A stretch of DNA of 64,000 nt. Source: a bacterium UBP4_UBA6127. Its GTDB lineage: Bacteria; UBP4; UBA4092. Both the position numbers and the translations under genes were made by a program. The stretch is taken from the NCBI GenBank assembly GCA_002428325.1, contig DIVR01000014.1, positions 1-64,000 of the forward strand, read 5' to 3'. Shown in pieces: positions 36,086 through 44,960 of the stretch. The stretch's first letter is position 1. Every line of letters begins with the position of its first letter. The notes beneath the pieces were generated by a model that did no database searches, was not told the origin of the DNA, and worked only from the letters and a program-made list of their open reading frames with translations.

Positions 36086-37069
36086 TTAATCAGGGATACG
36101 GGCGACAATTTTACCCCGGACATGTCGTTTGGAAAGCCTTTCCAGGGCTGTTGGCACATTATCCAGCTTAATGACTTCATTTAACAGGGGGTTGATTTTT
36201 TTATTGGCCACCATTTGAATCAGTTCATTCCCCATGATGCCCAGGTCTTCGACCGCTTTTCTGTCTCCCGACAGGTAAACAGAACCCAGGGCAATCTCAT
36301 GGATAGAGACCGCTTTTTGGAAGGGTTTGATACGGCTGAAATCAGGCAGTCCCACCACACAGGCGATGCCTCCTCCAAAAGCCAGAAGCCGTAAGTCAGC
36401 GGTGGCATTATCTGAACTAATGGTATCCAGGATGGCATCCAATCCCCTGTTCTGGGTCAGTTCAAAGATTCTTTCATGAACATCTTCATGGGTGTAATCA
36501 ATGGGATGATGAGCTCCCAGGCTTCGGGTATAATCAAAATTTCTCTGTTGGCAGGTGGTAAAGACTGTTAATCCGGCCTGTGAAGCCAGTTGGAGGGCAA
36601 ATCCGCCCACTCCCCCGGCGCCGCCATGAATAAGGATAGTCTCTCCCTTTTGGATATGGAGTTTTCGATAGAGGGCATAATAGGCGGTAAATCCGGCGCA
36701 TGGCAAAGCGGCGGCTTCTTCGAAGCTGACGTCTTCCGGGACATGGGAAAGGGCTTTAGCGTTTACCACACTAAACTCAGCATACCCTCCGGGTTTACTG
36801 ACATTTCCGTGATAAAAGACCTTATCCCCCACTTTCCATCCGGAGACATTTTCACCGAGAGAATCGATGACTCCTGCCACATCCAATCCCAGGATAAAAG
36901 GGAATTCCCAGGTCGGGTACCCAATGGCCGCCAGTTTATAATCCACTGGATTCAGTCCTACGGCTTCCACCCGAACCCGGACTTCCCCGAATCCCGGTTC
37001 CGGGACAGGCAGATCTGTTAAATATAGATTACTGGGTGGACCTGGAGCGTCTAAGACTAAGGCTTTCAT
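36086..37069 (-). CDS. zinc-free MDR oxidoreductase (quinone reductase-like)
   Basis: 327 residues from ATG 37069, which has GGAGGTG 7 nt upstream; the first in-frame ATG at 37090 lies before that RBS. MDR fold: N-terminal GroES-like part VEAVGLNPVDYKL, LGLDVAGVI, and the NADP-binding HGGAGGVGGFALQLA. It lacks the zinc-binding Cys/His set, so it fits NADPH:quinone reductase-like enzymes rather than alcohol dehydrogenases. Confidence 0.9.
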   Translation of the reverse strand: MKALVLDAPGPPSNLYLTDLPVPEPGFGEVRVRVEAVGLNPVDYKLAAIGYPTWEFPFILGLDVAGVIDSLGENVSGWKVGDKVFYHGNVSKPGGYAEFSVVNAKALSHVPEDVSFEEAAALPCAGFTAYYALYRKLHIQKGETILIHGGAGGVGGFALQLASQAGLTVFTTCQQRNFDYTRSLGAHHPIDYTHEDVHERIFELTQNRGLDAILDTISSDNATADLRLLAFGGGIACVVGLPDFSRIKPFQKAVSIHEIALGSVYLSGDRKAVEDLGIMGNELIQMVANKKINPLLNEVIKLDNVPTALERLSKRHVRGKIVARIPD

Positions 37070-37197
37070 AAGTACACCTCCACCTATCATTACTCTGTTA
37101 TCCCCTCATTTTACCCATCCCCTGCCAATTAGGCTAGTCTTTGGTGTTTTTTCTATAATGGATAAAGATAATAAATACTGTTACAAGAGAAGGAAAC

Positions 37198-37506
37198 ATG
37201 CTTCTATCACCTGACCGGGAAAACTTTTTTGGCCGGTTGAAGAAACTGGCCGGAACCCTGAAATACCAGGTAAAGGGCTATCAGTTAGCCTTACAGGACC
37301 CCCGAACTCCCAGAAGGTCCCGATGGTTGCTTGGGTTGGCATTGGGGTATTTTCTCCTGCCTTTTGATGTGATCCCTGATTTCATTCCCGGGTTGGGGCA
37401 TCTGGATGATGCCATCATCATTCCCCTATTGATATATTTTGCGCTCAAGGGAATTCCCCCTGAAGTGATGGATGATTGCAGGCAAAAGGCTCAGCTAACC
37501 CAATAA
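37198..37506 (+). CDS. DUF1232 (YkvA-type) membrane protein
   Basis: 102 residues. The family signature YFLLPFDVIPDFIPGLGHLDD is present in two adjacent pieces, followed by a hydrophobic helix AIIIPLLIYFALKGIPPEV. Role unknown in the family. A -10 box TATAAT lies at 37154-37159, with only a poor -35 ahead of it. The AsmA-like gene follows after 67 nt. Confidence 0.85.
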   Translation: MLLSPDRENFFGRLKKLAGTLKYQVKGYQLALQDPRTPRRSRWLLGLALGYFLLPFDVIPDFIPGLGHLDDAIIIPLLIYFALKGIPPEVMDDCRQKAQLTQ

Positions 37507-37573
37507 TCCCGGATACCCGGCAACTATTTATCCCTTTGCCAGTGTTATACTTAAAAAAGCGAGGTTATCCTTT

Positions 37574-40500
37574 TTGAGCGGCACCGGAATCAAGAGCAGC
37601 TTATTTCGCAAGTTTGGATGGATAATGCTTATCCTGATAATTTTATTATTGGCAGGATTGGCGGGTATCCGATTCTACTGGTCTGGGAGCCGGCTGAGCC
37701 AAAAGGTGGTGTCCCTATTAAAGGAATCTTTGAACCGGGATTTATCCATTGGGTCGCTTGATTATTCTCTCACTCAGGGGAAACTGGTGGCCAGAGATAT
37801 CCGGATTATCAATCCTCCCGGAATGGGAGAGACCCCCTTATTGAGCCTGCCTGAATTGGAGGCTGAATTTGATATTTTCTCGATTTTTTCTCCCAAGCCG
37901 GTAATCAATCAAATCAAGATATCCCAACCGGTAATTACCCTGGCTAAAGATTCATCGGGAAAATGGAATTATGAGAATCTCCTGAAACCTTCCATTGGCC
38001 CCCGGAAAAACTACCTGATTGAATCCATAGAAATAAAGAATGCCACCCTGCGAATCAACGGTGAGACCCCTTTGGAATTCCAGGATATCCAATTAAGAAT
38101 AAAACAGATAACTCCCGGGAAACCTCTCAGCCTGCAGATGGAATCCCGATGGGCCCAGGCAAAAGACGCCACCCTGAAGGCCAGGGGAAATCTTGACTGG
38201 GATAAAGAGATTCCCACGGGACAGCTCAACCTTGATTTGGAACAACTGAACCTGCAGTCAGTCACAGACTGCCTGCAAAATGATTCTACCGGGATAAAAT
38301 TGCCTTATATTATCCAGGGCAATCTGATGCTGAGCCTGGAGAGAAGTGGGGATTATGTCCTGAAACTCCAGGGGACTTACGAGCCTGAGCATCTTCCTTT
38401 ACCAGGAGAATTAAGCCAGGGTATTTATTCGGGAGAATTCAGGTATGATTCCCATCAGGATGAAATCAGGATTCACTCAGCGCAGATGTCAGATTCCACC
38501 GGACTGAATTTAAAGGTGGATGGGAAGGCTACCCATCTTTCAGGCGACCCTGATATAAAACTCAGCCTCAGGCCTATGCAAATTTCTTCAAAACTATTAA
38601 TGGCCTGGATGGATTATCATCCTTCCTGGCTGAAAAAGTCGGGAAATATCCAAGTCAGGCAACTGGATTATACAGGCAAACCCCTGGCTGGAATCCATCA
38701 AGTGAAAAGTAAGCTTCAACTGCAGGGGGGCTGGTTTGCCAGCCCGGATAATCTTTGGAAGATAGATAATCTTACCTCAGAGATAAGCCTTGATTACCAA
38801 ACTCCTGCAGCCAAGGGAACTCCTGCTATAAAGGTACAGGCCTCCCTGAAAACAGGCCCCTTGGATTATGACCGGATTCCTATGGACTCTTTTCAGGGGA
38901 ATCTAACCTTTGCTTTGAAAGAGAATGGCAACCTGCAAAAATTCGGGCTGAAAGAAGGGACCCTCCAGCTGGCAGGCACCCCCATCCATCTGGAAGGGGA
39001 AGGCAGCTCAAAAGAGTTTCAATTCCATGGGGATATGAAGAATCTGGATGTCAGCCGATTCCCTGGAGCTATCCGAAGAAAACTAAATATCACTCAACCC
39101 CTGGGGAACCTTTCCGGAACAATCAAAGGGTATGGTCCCCTGGATTCCCATGGGCCATTTAATTTTACAGGGGAACTGGAAAGCCGGGACCTGAATTTCA
39201 AAGTTGAGGGAACATCCTATCCGGTGGGGGAACTGGGAGTCCGATATTCAGCCTCCCTGAATCCGGATAAAGAAATCCTTCATTTCTCAGAATTAAGGTT
39301 TCATTCTGTGAAAGAGAATTGGATTTTGAACACTCAGCTGGATACTTTTTATGGGACCCCCGGGTGGGCCAAGGGAGACTTGGTGATTCCTTGGACCTCT
39401 CTCAGCCAATGGAGAGAACTCTATGAGAAGTATTTCCCGGAAACAGGATTATCTAAAGAGACTCTTTGGGGAGGAAATCTTTCTATTGCAGGAAATTATT
39501 ATTTCAGGAAAGAGTCTAAATTTGAGCCGGAACTGTACCAGACGCATTTATCTCTCAATGGGAAACACGTTCTCTGGGCCGAACCTGATAAAACCCTGCA
39601 ATTTGCCAGCCCTGAATTGGAATTGAATCTTTCCGGAGATGCCCAGACATTCCCCTCAGGTTCAGGGAGTTTCACCAGTTCCGCTGTGAACTATCGTTAT
39701 TCAGATTCCACGGGAGAAGGGGATTTAAAGGGGACCTTCCGAGTGGATAGGTATTCTGCGGGGTCCACTTTGTTGACCCTGAACCTGGAAAATGGAGCGG
39801 TAAAAGATTCTGCCAGTTCATTGGCTGCAGAGGGTATCCGGGGGATTCTTAATTTGAGTGTAACCACTTCCTCTTCAGGCAGGAATACCTTTCAATACCA
39901 AACCGATAATTTAATGGTAAGCCAGCTGGTTCATCCCCAGTTTTTGCTGAAGGAGTTATCCCTGTCCGTCCATGGGGATGAGGATAAATTAATATTGGCT
40001 CAGTCCCATGCCCAGGGGTATGGAGGCTCTCTCAATCTTCAGGGGGAGATGGAGATGAACCGTCCCCTTCCGCTAATCAATTTTGAGGGAGGATTTGAGA
40101 ATATCCAGGGTAGGGACCTCTATTCCTGGACCACCACCCATTATGGAGAAAAATACTGGCCCTATCCTGCTACCGGGGGAACTGTCTCCGGGAAATTGGA
40201 AGGGTTTTATGAGACGCCGACCACCAGCCGGATGGAATTGTCCCTGAATCTGGATAAGCTGAATATGGAGAATGAGGATATCACTTATCTGCGAAAAGTG
40301 TCGGGAGATATCGATCTATCCCTTTCCAGCAGCCGAATGGAAGTAACCCCTTTCATCCTGGATATTGAAGGGAAGGTCAAACCCCGGATATCAGGGGAAG
40401 TTCGGGGTTTATTTGGTTCGGATTCAGTTTATCCTTTTACCGGGACACTGAAACTAGAGGAAATGCCGTTATCGAAACTGCAGGATGTCTTTTTTGAATT

Positions 40501-41401
40501 TCTTCCTTCCCTGTTACAGGAGGCGGAACTTAAGGGGACAGCGGGTATAACCTTGGAAGCTCATCAGAATCAGAAGACTCCCTTTAGCCTGAGGGGAGGA
40601 TTGACCCTAAAGGAGATGGAGCTGGAAATCAAGGATGAACTGTCGATAAAAGGATTGAACGGGACTTTGCCTTTTGAGCGAATGAATGGCTTGGTGGAAA
40701 TTACTTATCCGGAAAGATTCAGAAAAGAAGATTATAACCAGTGGCTGGCTGCTTTCAGGAAAATTGAAAAGACTCAATCTCCTGATTTGACTGCTGATGT
40801 AATGCAATCAGGTTTTATCCAATTCCAGCATCCTAAAATCATCTGGGTGGGAAGCAAAGATGGCATTGAGATTCCTTTCTTGGAATGTGAGCTGTTTGGG
40901 GGGAAGCTTTATGGCAGGATGAATATTCATGCCGATGGGGGATGGGATGCCATTTTGCTATTGGAGAATGTAAGCCTGAAACAGATAACCGATGCCAGAG
41001 AATCCACCCGGGGAATGATCAGCGGCCGGTTTAACGGGATGTTCCAACTCAATAGTGATGGAGGTGCCTTTTCCAAACTGAAGGGAACTGCCCAGCTGTG
41101 GGCCATTAAATCCAAAATAGAAAAAAATGAATTCAGTAAAGAGTTTCTAAAAAAAGCGGCCGGCAGAGATTTACCCCCATTATTCATCCAAAGGCAATAT
41201 GCTGTTGCCAGGCTCAGGCTGAGTTTGAAAGATGGATACCTGGTATTCAATGACCTGCTTATCCAAGGGAAAGCCTTTGGCCGGGTCCTCACCCAGATAG
41301 GGATCAATCCCTCCGGGAATAAGGTTTCCCTGGATAAGTTTATGGAGTGGATACAAGAGGCCTCTGAAGGAACCAGCCAAATCCGGACGGAAGTGAAATA
41401 A
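37574..41401 (+). CDS. AsmA/YdbH-like giant envelope protein
   Basis: 1275 residues from TTG (GAGG about 9 nt upstream). One N-terminal membrane anchor at about 15-37, then a long run of beta-strand repeats, with the AsmA-type sections SQKVVSLLKESLNRDLSIGSL near the start and ISGRFNGMFQLNSDG near the end. AsmA-like proteins form hydrophobic grooves that carry lipid between membranes. The next gene encodes a YdbL-like lipoprotein, so the closest known parallel is E. coli YdbH with YnbE and YdbL. It is longer than E. coli YdbH (recalled as about 880 residues). Confidence 0.85.
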   Translation: MSGTGIKSSLFRKFGWIMLILIILLLAGLAGIRFYWSGSRLSQKVVSLLKESLNRDLSIGSLDYSLTQGKLVARDIRIINPPGMGETPLLSLPELEAEFDIFSIFSPKPVINQIKISQPVITLAKDSSGKWNYENLLKPSIGPRKNYLIESIEIKNATLRINGETPLEFQDIQLRIKQITPGKPLSLQMESRWAQAKDATLKARGNLDWDKEIPTGQLNLDLEQLNLQSVTDCLQNDSTGIKLPYIIQGNLMLSLERSGDYVLKLQGTYEPEHLPLPGELSQGIYSGEFRYDSHQDEIRIHSAQMSDSTGLNLKVDGKATHLSGDPDIKLSLRPMQISSKLLMAWMDYHPSWLKKSGNIQVRQLDYTGKPLAGIHQVKSKLQLQGGWFASPDNLWKIDNLTSEISLDYQTPAAKGTPAIKVQASLKTGPLDYDRIPMDSFQGNLTFALKENGNLQKFGLKEGTLQLAGTPIHLEGEGSSKEFQFHGDMKNLDVSRFPGAIRRKLNITQPLGNLSGTIKGYGPLDSHGPFNFTGELESRDLNFKVEGTSYPVGELGVRYSASLNPDKEILHFSELRFHSVKENWILNTQLDTFYGTPGWAKGDLVIPWTSLSQWRELYEKYFPETGLSKETLWGGNLSIAGNYYFRKESKFEPELYQTHLSLNGKHVLWAEPDKTLQFASPELELNLSGDAQTFPSGSGSFTSSAVNYRYSDSTGEGDLKGTFRVDRYSAGSTLLTLNLENGAVKDSASSLAAEGIRGILNLSVTTSSSGRNTFQYQTDNLMVSQLVHPQFLLKELSLSVHGDEDKLILAQSHAQGYGGSLNLQGEMEMNRPLPLINFEGGFENIQGRDLYSWTTTHYGEKYWPYPATGGTVSGKLEGFYETPTTSRMELSLNLDKLNMENEDITYLRKVSGDIDLSLSSSRMEVTPFILDIEGKVKPRISGEVRGLFGSDSVYPFTGTLKLEEMPLSKLQDVFFEFLPSLLQEAELKGTAGITLEAHQNQKTPFSLRGGLTLKEMELEIKDELSIKGLNGTLPFERMNGLVEITYPERFRKEDYNQWLAAFRKIEKTQSPDLTADVMQSGFIQFQHPKIIWVGSKDGIEIPFLECELFGGKLYGRMNIHADGGWDAILLLENVSLKQITDARESTRGMISGRFNGMFQLNSDGGAFSKLKGTAQLWAIKSKIEKNEFSKEFLKKAAGRDLPPLFIQRQYAVARLRLSLKDGYLVFNDLLIQGKAFGRVLTQIGINPSGNKVSLDKFMEWIQEASEGTSQIRTEVK

Positions 41402-41588
41402 CCTCCCGGAATCCTGGGGAGGTGACAGAGTGTTGATATATAATGAAACGAAGAAGATGTCTGAAAGTAAGGCCAGGATGGGCAATGTCTGACGAGTGGG
41501 ACAGGCCTGACAGGCTAAAGGCAAAAAAACCAGAAACGTCATCCCCTCCCCATCAGGAGGGGGAGATTAAAAAAAAACGAAGGAGATT

Positions 41589-42287
41589 ATGATGATGAAT
41601 TCAACGAAGTGGTTTTCCTCATTTAAACCAGCCTTATTAATATCCGCATTACTGATATTGACCGGCTGCGCAGTGATTACGGTCAATGTCTATTTCCCGG
41701 AGAAAGATATCAATCAAGCCTACAGCACCCTGGAAGATGAGTTGCTCCAATCAGGGAAAAAGAAAGCCCCTGAACAGCCGGCTAAACCTGCCGACCCGGC
41801 CGACAAGCAATCCGCCCTTCCTCTTTTATACCGAATGATTCCGGCGGCCAATGCCCAGGACCTTCGTAAGGATGATGAAGAAGGTTTGAGCGCTGACTTG
41901 GTCCAAAAAATCAAAGCCAATCCTGATGTGGTCCAAGCTTATAAAAATATGGGAGATAGGATGGATTCCATGGATAAACTTCGAACGGATGGAACCCTGG
42001 GAGAGGGCAGTAATGGATTGGTTATCCTGAGAGTGGATGAAGATGCTTTGGAGAAAAAGACCATTAAACTCATTCGGGATGAAAACAAAGACCGGGATGT
42101 CATTATGAAGGGTATGGCTAAAGCCATGCGGGAAGTCCGAAACCTCCCCGAAAATGATGAAAGTATTAAAACTACCCAGAAACAGGCCACTGAACAGTTT
42201 GCCAAACTCAGGGCTCAGAAAGCTAAAACCGGTTGGTGGCTCCAAGATTCTGAAGGGAAATGGGTCCAGAAAAAAGAAGCTAAATAA
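41589..42287 (+). CDS. lipoprotein with YnbE-like N-terminus and YdbL/DUF1318 C-terminus
   Basis: 232 residues. Lipobox LTGC at 24-27, followed by AVITVNVYFPEKDINQAY, like the start of YnbE and DUF1318 proteins. A linker (GKKKAPEQPAKPADPADK) leads to a second region, whose LYRMIPAANAQDL could be a relic of its own signal peptide. The end matches YdbL: GTLGEGSNGLV, then AKTGWWLQDSEGKWVQKK. In E. coli these are two proteins, YnbE and YdbL, encoded next to YdbH; here they appear fused. Three ATGs stand in a row; the second or third fits AAGGAG best. Confidence 0.75.
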   Translation: MMMNSTKWFSSFKPALLISALLILTGCAVITVNVYFPEKDINQAYSTLEDELLQSGKKKAPEQPAKPADPADKQSALPLLYRMIPAANAQDLRKDDEEGLSADLVQKIKANPDVVQAYKNMGDRMDSMDKLRTDGTLGEGSNGLVILRVDEDALEKKTIKLIRDENKDRDVIMKGMAKAMREVRNLPENDESIKTTQKQATEQFAKLRAQKAKTGWWLQDSEGKWVQKKEAK

Positions 42288-42310
42288 ACATACAAAAGAA
42301 TTATTTTTTG

Positions 42311-42350
42311 AAAACCAGGGGTGTTTCTTACTAAATACCCCTGGTTTTTT
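42311..42350 (+). terminator. strong rho-independent terminator
   Basis: AAAACCAGGGGT pairs with ACCCCTGG and runs into TTTTTT. It ends the AsmA-like/YdbL-like unit. Confidence 0.92.
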
Positions 42351-42412
42351 GTGCCTTAGACACCCTCTATTCAGGCAGCCCATTAACCCTGAGCGGGAAG
42401 GGATACCCTTTC

Positions 42413-42432
42413 CTTTTGACAGCTGTCAAAAA
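42413..42432. repeat. TTTTGAC palindrome, family copy 3
   Basis: TTTTGACAGCTGTCAAAA at 42414-42431, exact and identical to copy 2. Confidence 0.8.
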
Positions 42433-42462
42433 GATAAAAGACTGTAAATAAAAGCGTTATAA

Positions 42463-42480
42463 TTTTGACATCCGTCAAAA
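42463..42480. repeat. TTTTGAC palindrome, family copy 4
   Basis: TTTTGACATCCGTCAAAA, 7-nt arms, centre 49 nt from copy 3. Variant centre like copy 1. Confidence 0.75.
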
Positions 42481-42609
42481 AACCCTAGAGAAGGCATCCA
42501 ATCCTTCCCCAAACAAGAAGCTTCTTCAGGCAAGAGGGGGATTTGCCTGAATGATTGATAGTCTGCTTTATATTAAGAAACAGGGCTGTTAACTTCTTCA
42601 AAGATGTCC

Positions 42610-43050
42610 TTAGAGTTCTGAGGTGCATTGAGGGCAGCGGTTGGCCTTAATGGGAATATTTGAACAGCAATGGGGGCATTCTTTGGTGGTAACCGGGGGA
42701 GGTGGAGCGGGTTTTTCTATATTCCTACGTAATTTGTTGATTTGTTTGATCAACAGAAAAATGGCAAAGGCCACAATGACAAAATCCACCAGATTATTCA
42801 GGAATAAGCCATAATTTAAGGTGGCAGCCCCGGCGGCTTTGGCTTCAGCGATGGTTTTATATCGGACTCTGGAAAGGTTCAAAAAGAGGTTGGTAAAATC
42901 CATTTTCCCTAGGATTAAACCGATTGGGGGCATCAGGATATCATTGACCAGGGAGGTAACAATCTTGCCGAAAGCTCCCCCGATGATGATACCAACGGCC
43001 ATATCAATCATATTGCCTTTTATCGCAAATTCCTTAAACTCTTTAAACAT
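42610..43050 (-). CDS. mscL: large-conductance mechanosensitive channel with C-terminal zinc ribbon
   Basis: 146 residues. MFKEFKEFAIKGNMIDMAVG and GGAFGKIVTSLVNDILMPP are hallmark MscL sequences (S1 helix and first membrane helix), and FVIVAFAIFLLIKQINKL is the second. A proline linker (PAPPPPVTTKE) leads to CPHCCSNIPIKANRCPQC, a zinc-ribbon-like Cys4. The channel opens under osmotic shock; the ribbon may affect assembly. RBS GGGAGG; a -10-like TATAAT lies on this strand at 43104-43099. Confidence 0.95.
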   Translation of the reverse strand: MFKEFKEFAIKGNMIDMAVGIIIGGAFGKIVTSLVNDILMPPIGLILGKMDFTNLFLNLSRVRYKTIAEAKAAGAATLNYGLFLNNLVDFVIVAFAIFLLIKQINKLRRNIEKPAPPPPVTTKECPHCCSNIPIKANRCPQCTSEL

Positions 43051-43147
43051 GATAAAAATCCTCCCAAGTGATTAAAAAGAACAGGCAGTTATTTTGCCAT
43101 TATACCCATAAGTAGCCCTCTATGCCTATAGCTGAGGCATCTTTAGA

Positions 43148-43176
43148 TTGACAGGGGCAAGGGTTCAACGGATAAT
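43148..43176 (+). promoter_or_regulatory. sigma-70-type promoter of rnpB
   Basis: TTGACA at 43148-43153, 17-nt spacer, GATAAT at 43171-43176. Expected start near 43183-43186, exactly where the RNase P RNA begins. Confidence 0.85.
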
Positions 43177-43185
43177 AGGAAAAGA

Positions 43186-43607
43186 GTTGAGGTCTGCCGG
43201 ATGATCGCGGCGGGGAGTGATTCCTGTCGAGGAAAGTCCGGGCTCCAGAGGGTAAGGTGGTCGGTAACGCCGACCGGGCTTGCTGTAATGGCAGCTCAGG
43301 GAAAGTGCCACAGAAACGATACCGCCTCTTGAAGGCTTGTGATGTCTTCGGAGGTAAGGGTGAAATGGCGAGGTAAAAGCTCACCGGCCCTGGTGAGAAT
43401 CAGGGCGCCGAGGCAAACCCCACCCGGAGCAAGACCGAATAGGAGAGACACGTGGGGAAGTTTACTTCCCTTCACCGGCTGACCCGGCCGGGGGCTCTCG
43501 GGTTGGTTGCTAGAGCCCTGGAGAAATCCAGCGGCCCAGAGGAATGATCATCATCCCGGAGGGATTTTCTTCCGGGAACAGAACCCGGCTTATAGGCGGG
43601 CTTCAAC
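43186..43607 (+). ncRNA. rnpB: RNase P RNA, bacterial type A
   Basis: About 422 nt. Conserved blocks in order: GAGGAAAGTCCGGGCTCC (CR I), ACAGAAACGATACCGCC, GGTAAGGGTGAAATGG, GAGGCAAACCCCACCCGG, AGCAAGACCGAATAGG, GGGTTGGTTGCTAGAGCC, AGAGGAATGATCATCATCCC and the 3' ACAGAACCCGGCTTATAG. The ends pair as stem P1 (GTTGAGGTCTGCC with GGCGGGCTTCAAC, some G-U pairs), fixing the borders. It processes tRNA 5' ends. A consensus promoter lies just upstream. Confidence 0.97.
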
Positions 43608-43638
43608 TCCCTTTATTTCCCGGTTTGCGAGGCCGGTT

Positions 43639-44013
43639 ATGACCCAGAATACCCTGGTAAAATTAATTGATTTAGCTCAGCGTTATCCCGATGACCCAGT
43701 CATTATGTGCGGATTGGCAGAGGCCTATGCCCAGAACCGGGATTTTATGAAAGCATCCAGCCTTTATCGGAAACTAATCCAATTAAAACCTGATTATCCG
43801 GCGGCCTATGGTGAATTGGGGAAAATGCTGGCCCTTTCCAGGAAAACCAGGGAAGCTATCCCTATCATTCAAAAAGGGATTGAAGTCGCTGAAACAGCAG
43901 GCGACCTGCAGGCCCTAAAGAATATGAAAGCCTTCCTGGGACGGCTGGAAAAATCCATTCCCCCTCGAAAAGCCTTCAGGCCATCGACAGTATCCCTTCC
44001 AAAAAGGGGTTAG
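43639..44013 (+). CDS. small TPR protein
   Basis: 124 residues from ATG 43639, with GCGAGG 7 nt upstream. The longer frame from 43507 would lie inside rnpB and is rejected. TPR units: LAEAYAQNRDFMKASSLYRK, YGELGKMLALSRKTREAIPI. A scaffold or binding protein, cytoplasmic. It follows rnpB by 31 nt and may be read from the same promoter. Confidence 0.8.
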   Translation: MTQNTLVKLIDLAQRYPDDPVIMCGLAEAYAQNRDFMKASSLYRKLIQLKPDYPAAYGELGKMLALSRKTREAIPIIQKGIEVAETAGDLQALKNMKAFLGRLEKSIPPRKAFRPSTVSLPKRG

Positions 44014-44014
44014 C

Positions 44015-44194
44015 TTATCTGCCTGTTGAAGACTGGTTGGTTACTGATTCTGCCGGATGAAGCCGGGTGTTCTTATCTGTATGCGGATGGCGGTCCTGGG
44101 TTTTATCTTCTTTCATCATTATCAGGCATCCCAATATTATCCCGAAACTGAAAGAAAAAAAACCTACCGCTAAATAACTCCATAATGGATTCAT
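44015..44194 (-). CDS. small single-pass membrane protein
   Basis: 59 residues, below usual gene-calling limits. ATG at 44194 with CAGGGAT about 8 nt upstream, stop TAA at 44015. MNPLWSYLAVGFFSFSFGII leads a membrane helix (to GCLIMM), followed by a hydrophilic tail rich in Lys, Thr, Asp and His. It converges on the TPR gene stop by one base. The helix and RBS support a real gene; family not recognised. Confidence 0.5.
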   Translation of the reverse strand: MNPLWSYLAVGFFSFSFGIILGCLIMMKEDKTQDRHPHTDKNTRLHPAESVTNQSSTGR

Positions 44195-44318
44195 GAATCT
44201 TTATCCCTGCCAATAACTAAAATTAAATATGTTCATAATATTAGCAAAAAATGCGACCGGGAAAGAAACTTGTTTCCACTCTATTGAATCGATGAATCAG
44301 ATAGTATAAAGAAACAGC

Positions 44319-44960
44319 TTATCTGTATTTTTCGATGGCGCCAAAACAAGTTTCAGATATTTCGCCGGTCTCCGGGTTTCTGGGTGAATGAATGTTAAAC
44401 ATAAAACCTGTTTTTCCATATCTTCCTTTTTTATGTTCATCAAAATAATCGCTATCCATGGAGAGATGTTTAGCTTTCAAAGCAATCACGACATCCCGGC
44501 ACCCTTCATAGTGTTCTTTCTCCCAAAGGAATTCACATTCAATATTCAAAAAACATTCCTTGATTCTGGGCGCATTAACGGAAATGGCTTTTTCAGCTGT
44601 AAGCCCGGATTTTGTTATTTCATCGTCGTCATACCCGTTATGGGTGATGGTTAACTCGCATTTTTGATAAATATCCGCTGTCGGAAAATTCAGAACACAT
44701 TCTTTTGTCTGTAAAAGGCTCTTGTATAAATGGCCTCGTTTGGAAACCGAGCCCAGAATACAAATAAACTCTCCCCCATCTCCCACAAAAGTTGACCATG
44801 CCTGTAAACAGGCATTTTCTTTTCCATTATCTTTATAAGTGGATACCAGAAATAATGCAGTCGGTATCGCTGCCACAAAATCTTGCCATGAAAAAGCTGT
44901 CAATTCGCCTGGCCATTCTTCCTTGATATGGGGTGGGGTAGAACCAAATTCTTTTTTCAT
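44319..44960 (-). CDS. flavin reductase-like, FMN-binding split-barrel protein
   Basis: 213 residues. Features of the flavin reductase domain: TAFSWQDFVAAIPTALFLVS, the FMN site CILGSVSKRGHLYKSLLQTKECVLNFP and the C-terminal GYDDDEITKSGLT...VNAPRIKECFLNIECE. These proteins bind FMN and reduce flavins or oxygenated substrates. Start ATG 44960 with AAGGAG about 11 nt upstream. Monocistronic. Confidence 0.9.
   Translation of the reverse strand: MKKEFGSTPPHIKEEWPGELTAFSWQDFVAAIPTALFLVSTYKDNGKENACLQAWSTFVGDGGEFICILGSVSKRGHLYKSLLQTKECVLNFPTADIYQKCELTITHNGYDDDEITKSGLTAEKAISVNAPRIKECFLNIECEFLWEKEHYEGCRDVVIALKAKHLSMDSDYFDEHKKGRYGKTGFMFNIHSPRNPETGEISETCFGAIEKYR

Larger units (their letters stand above)
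42288..42609. other. intergenic region with a terminator and two TTTTGAC palindromes
   Basis: 322 nt between the DUF1318 gene and mscL, which converge. Apart from the terminator and the two palindromes, it holds TTCAGGCAAGAGG at 42525. No gene seen. Confidence 0.55.

Noticed and set aside
41520..41575. CCCCTCC/GGAGGGG hairpin upstream of the YdbL-like gene
   Set aside because: No T-tract and only a short stem; could be a chance G/C run, so not called as a terminator.
43100..43384. Minus-strand open frame across rnpB
   Set aside because: It overlaps structural RNA and reads as low-quality protein.
43507..43638. N-terminal extension of the TPR gene
   Set aside because: It lies inside the RNase P RNA; the ATG at 43639 has an RBS.
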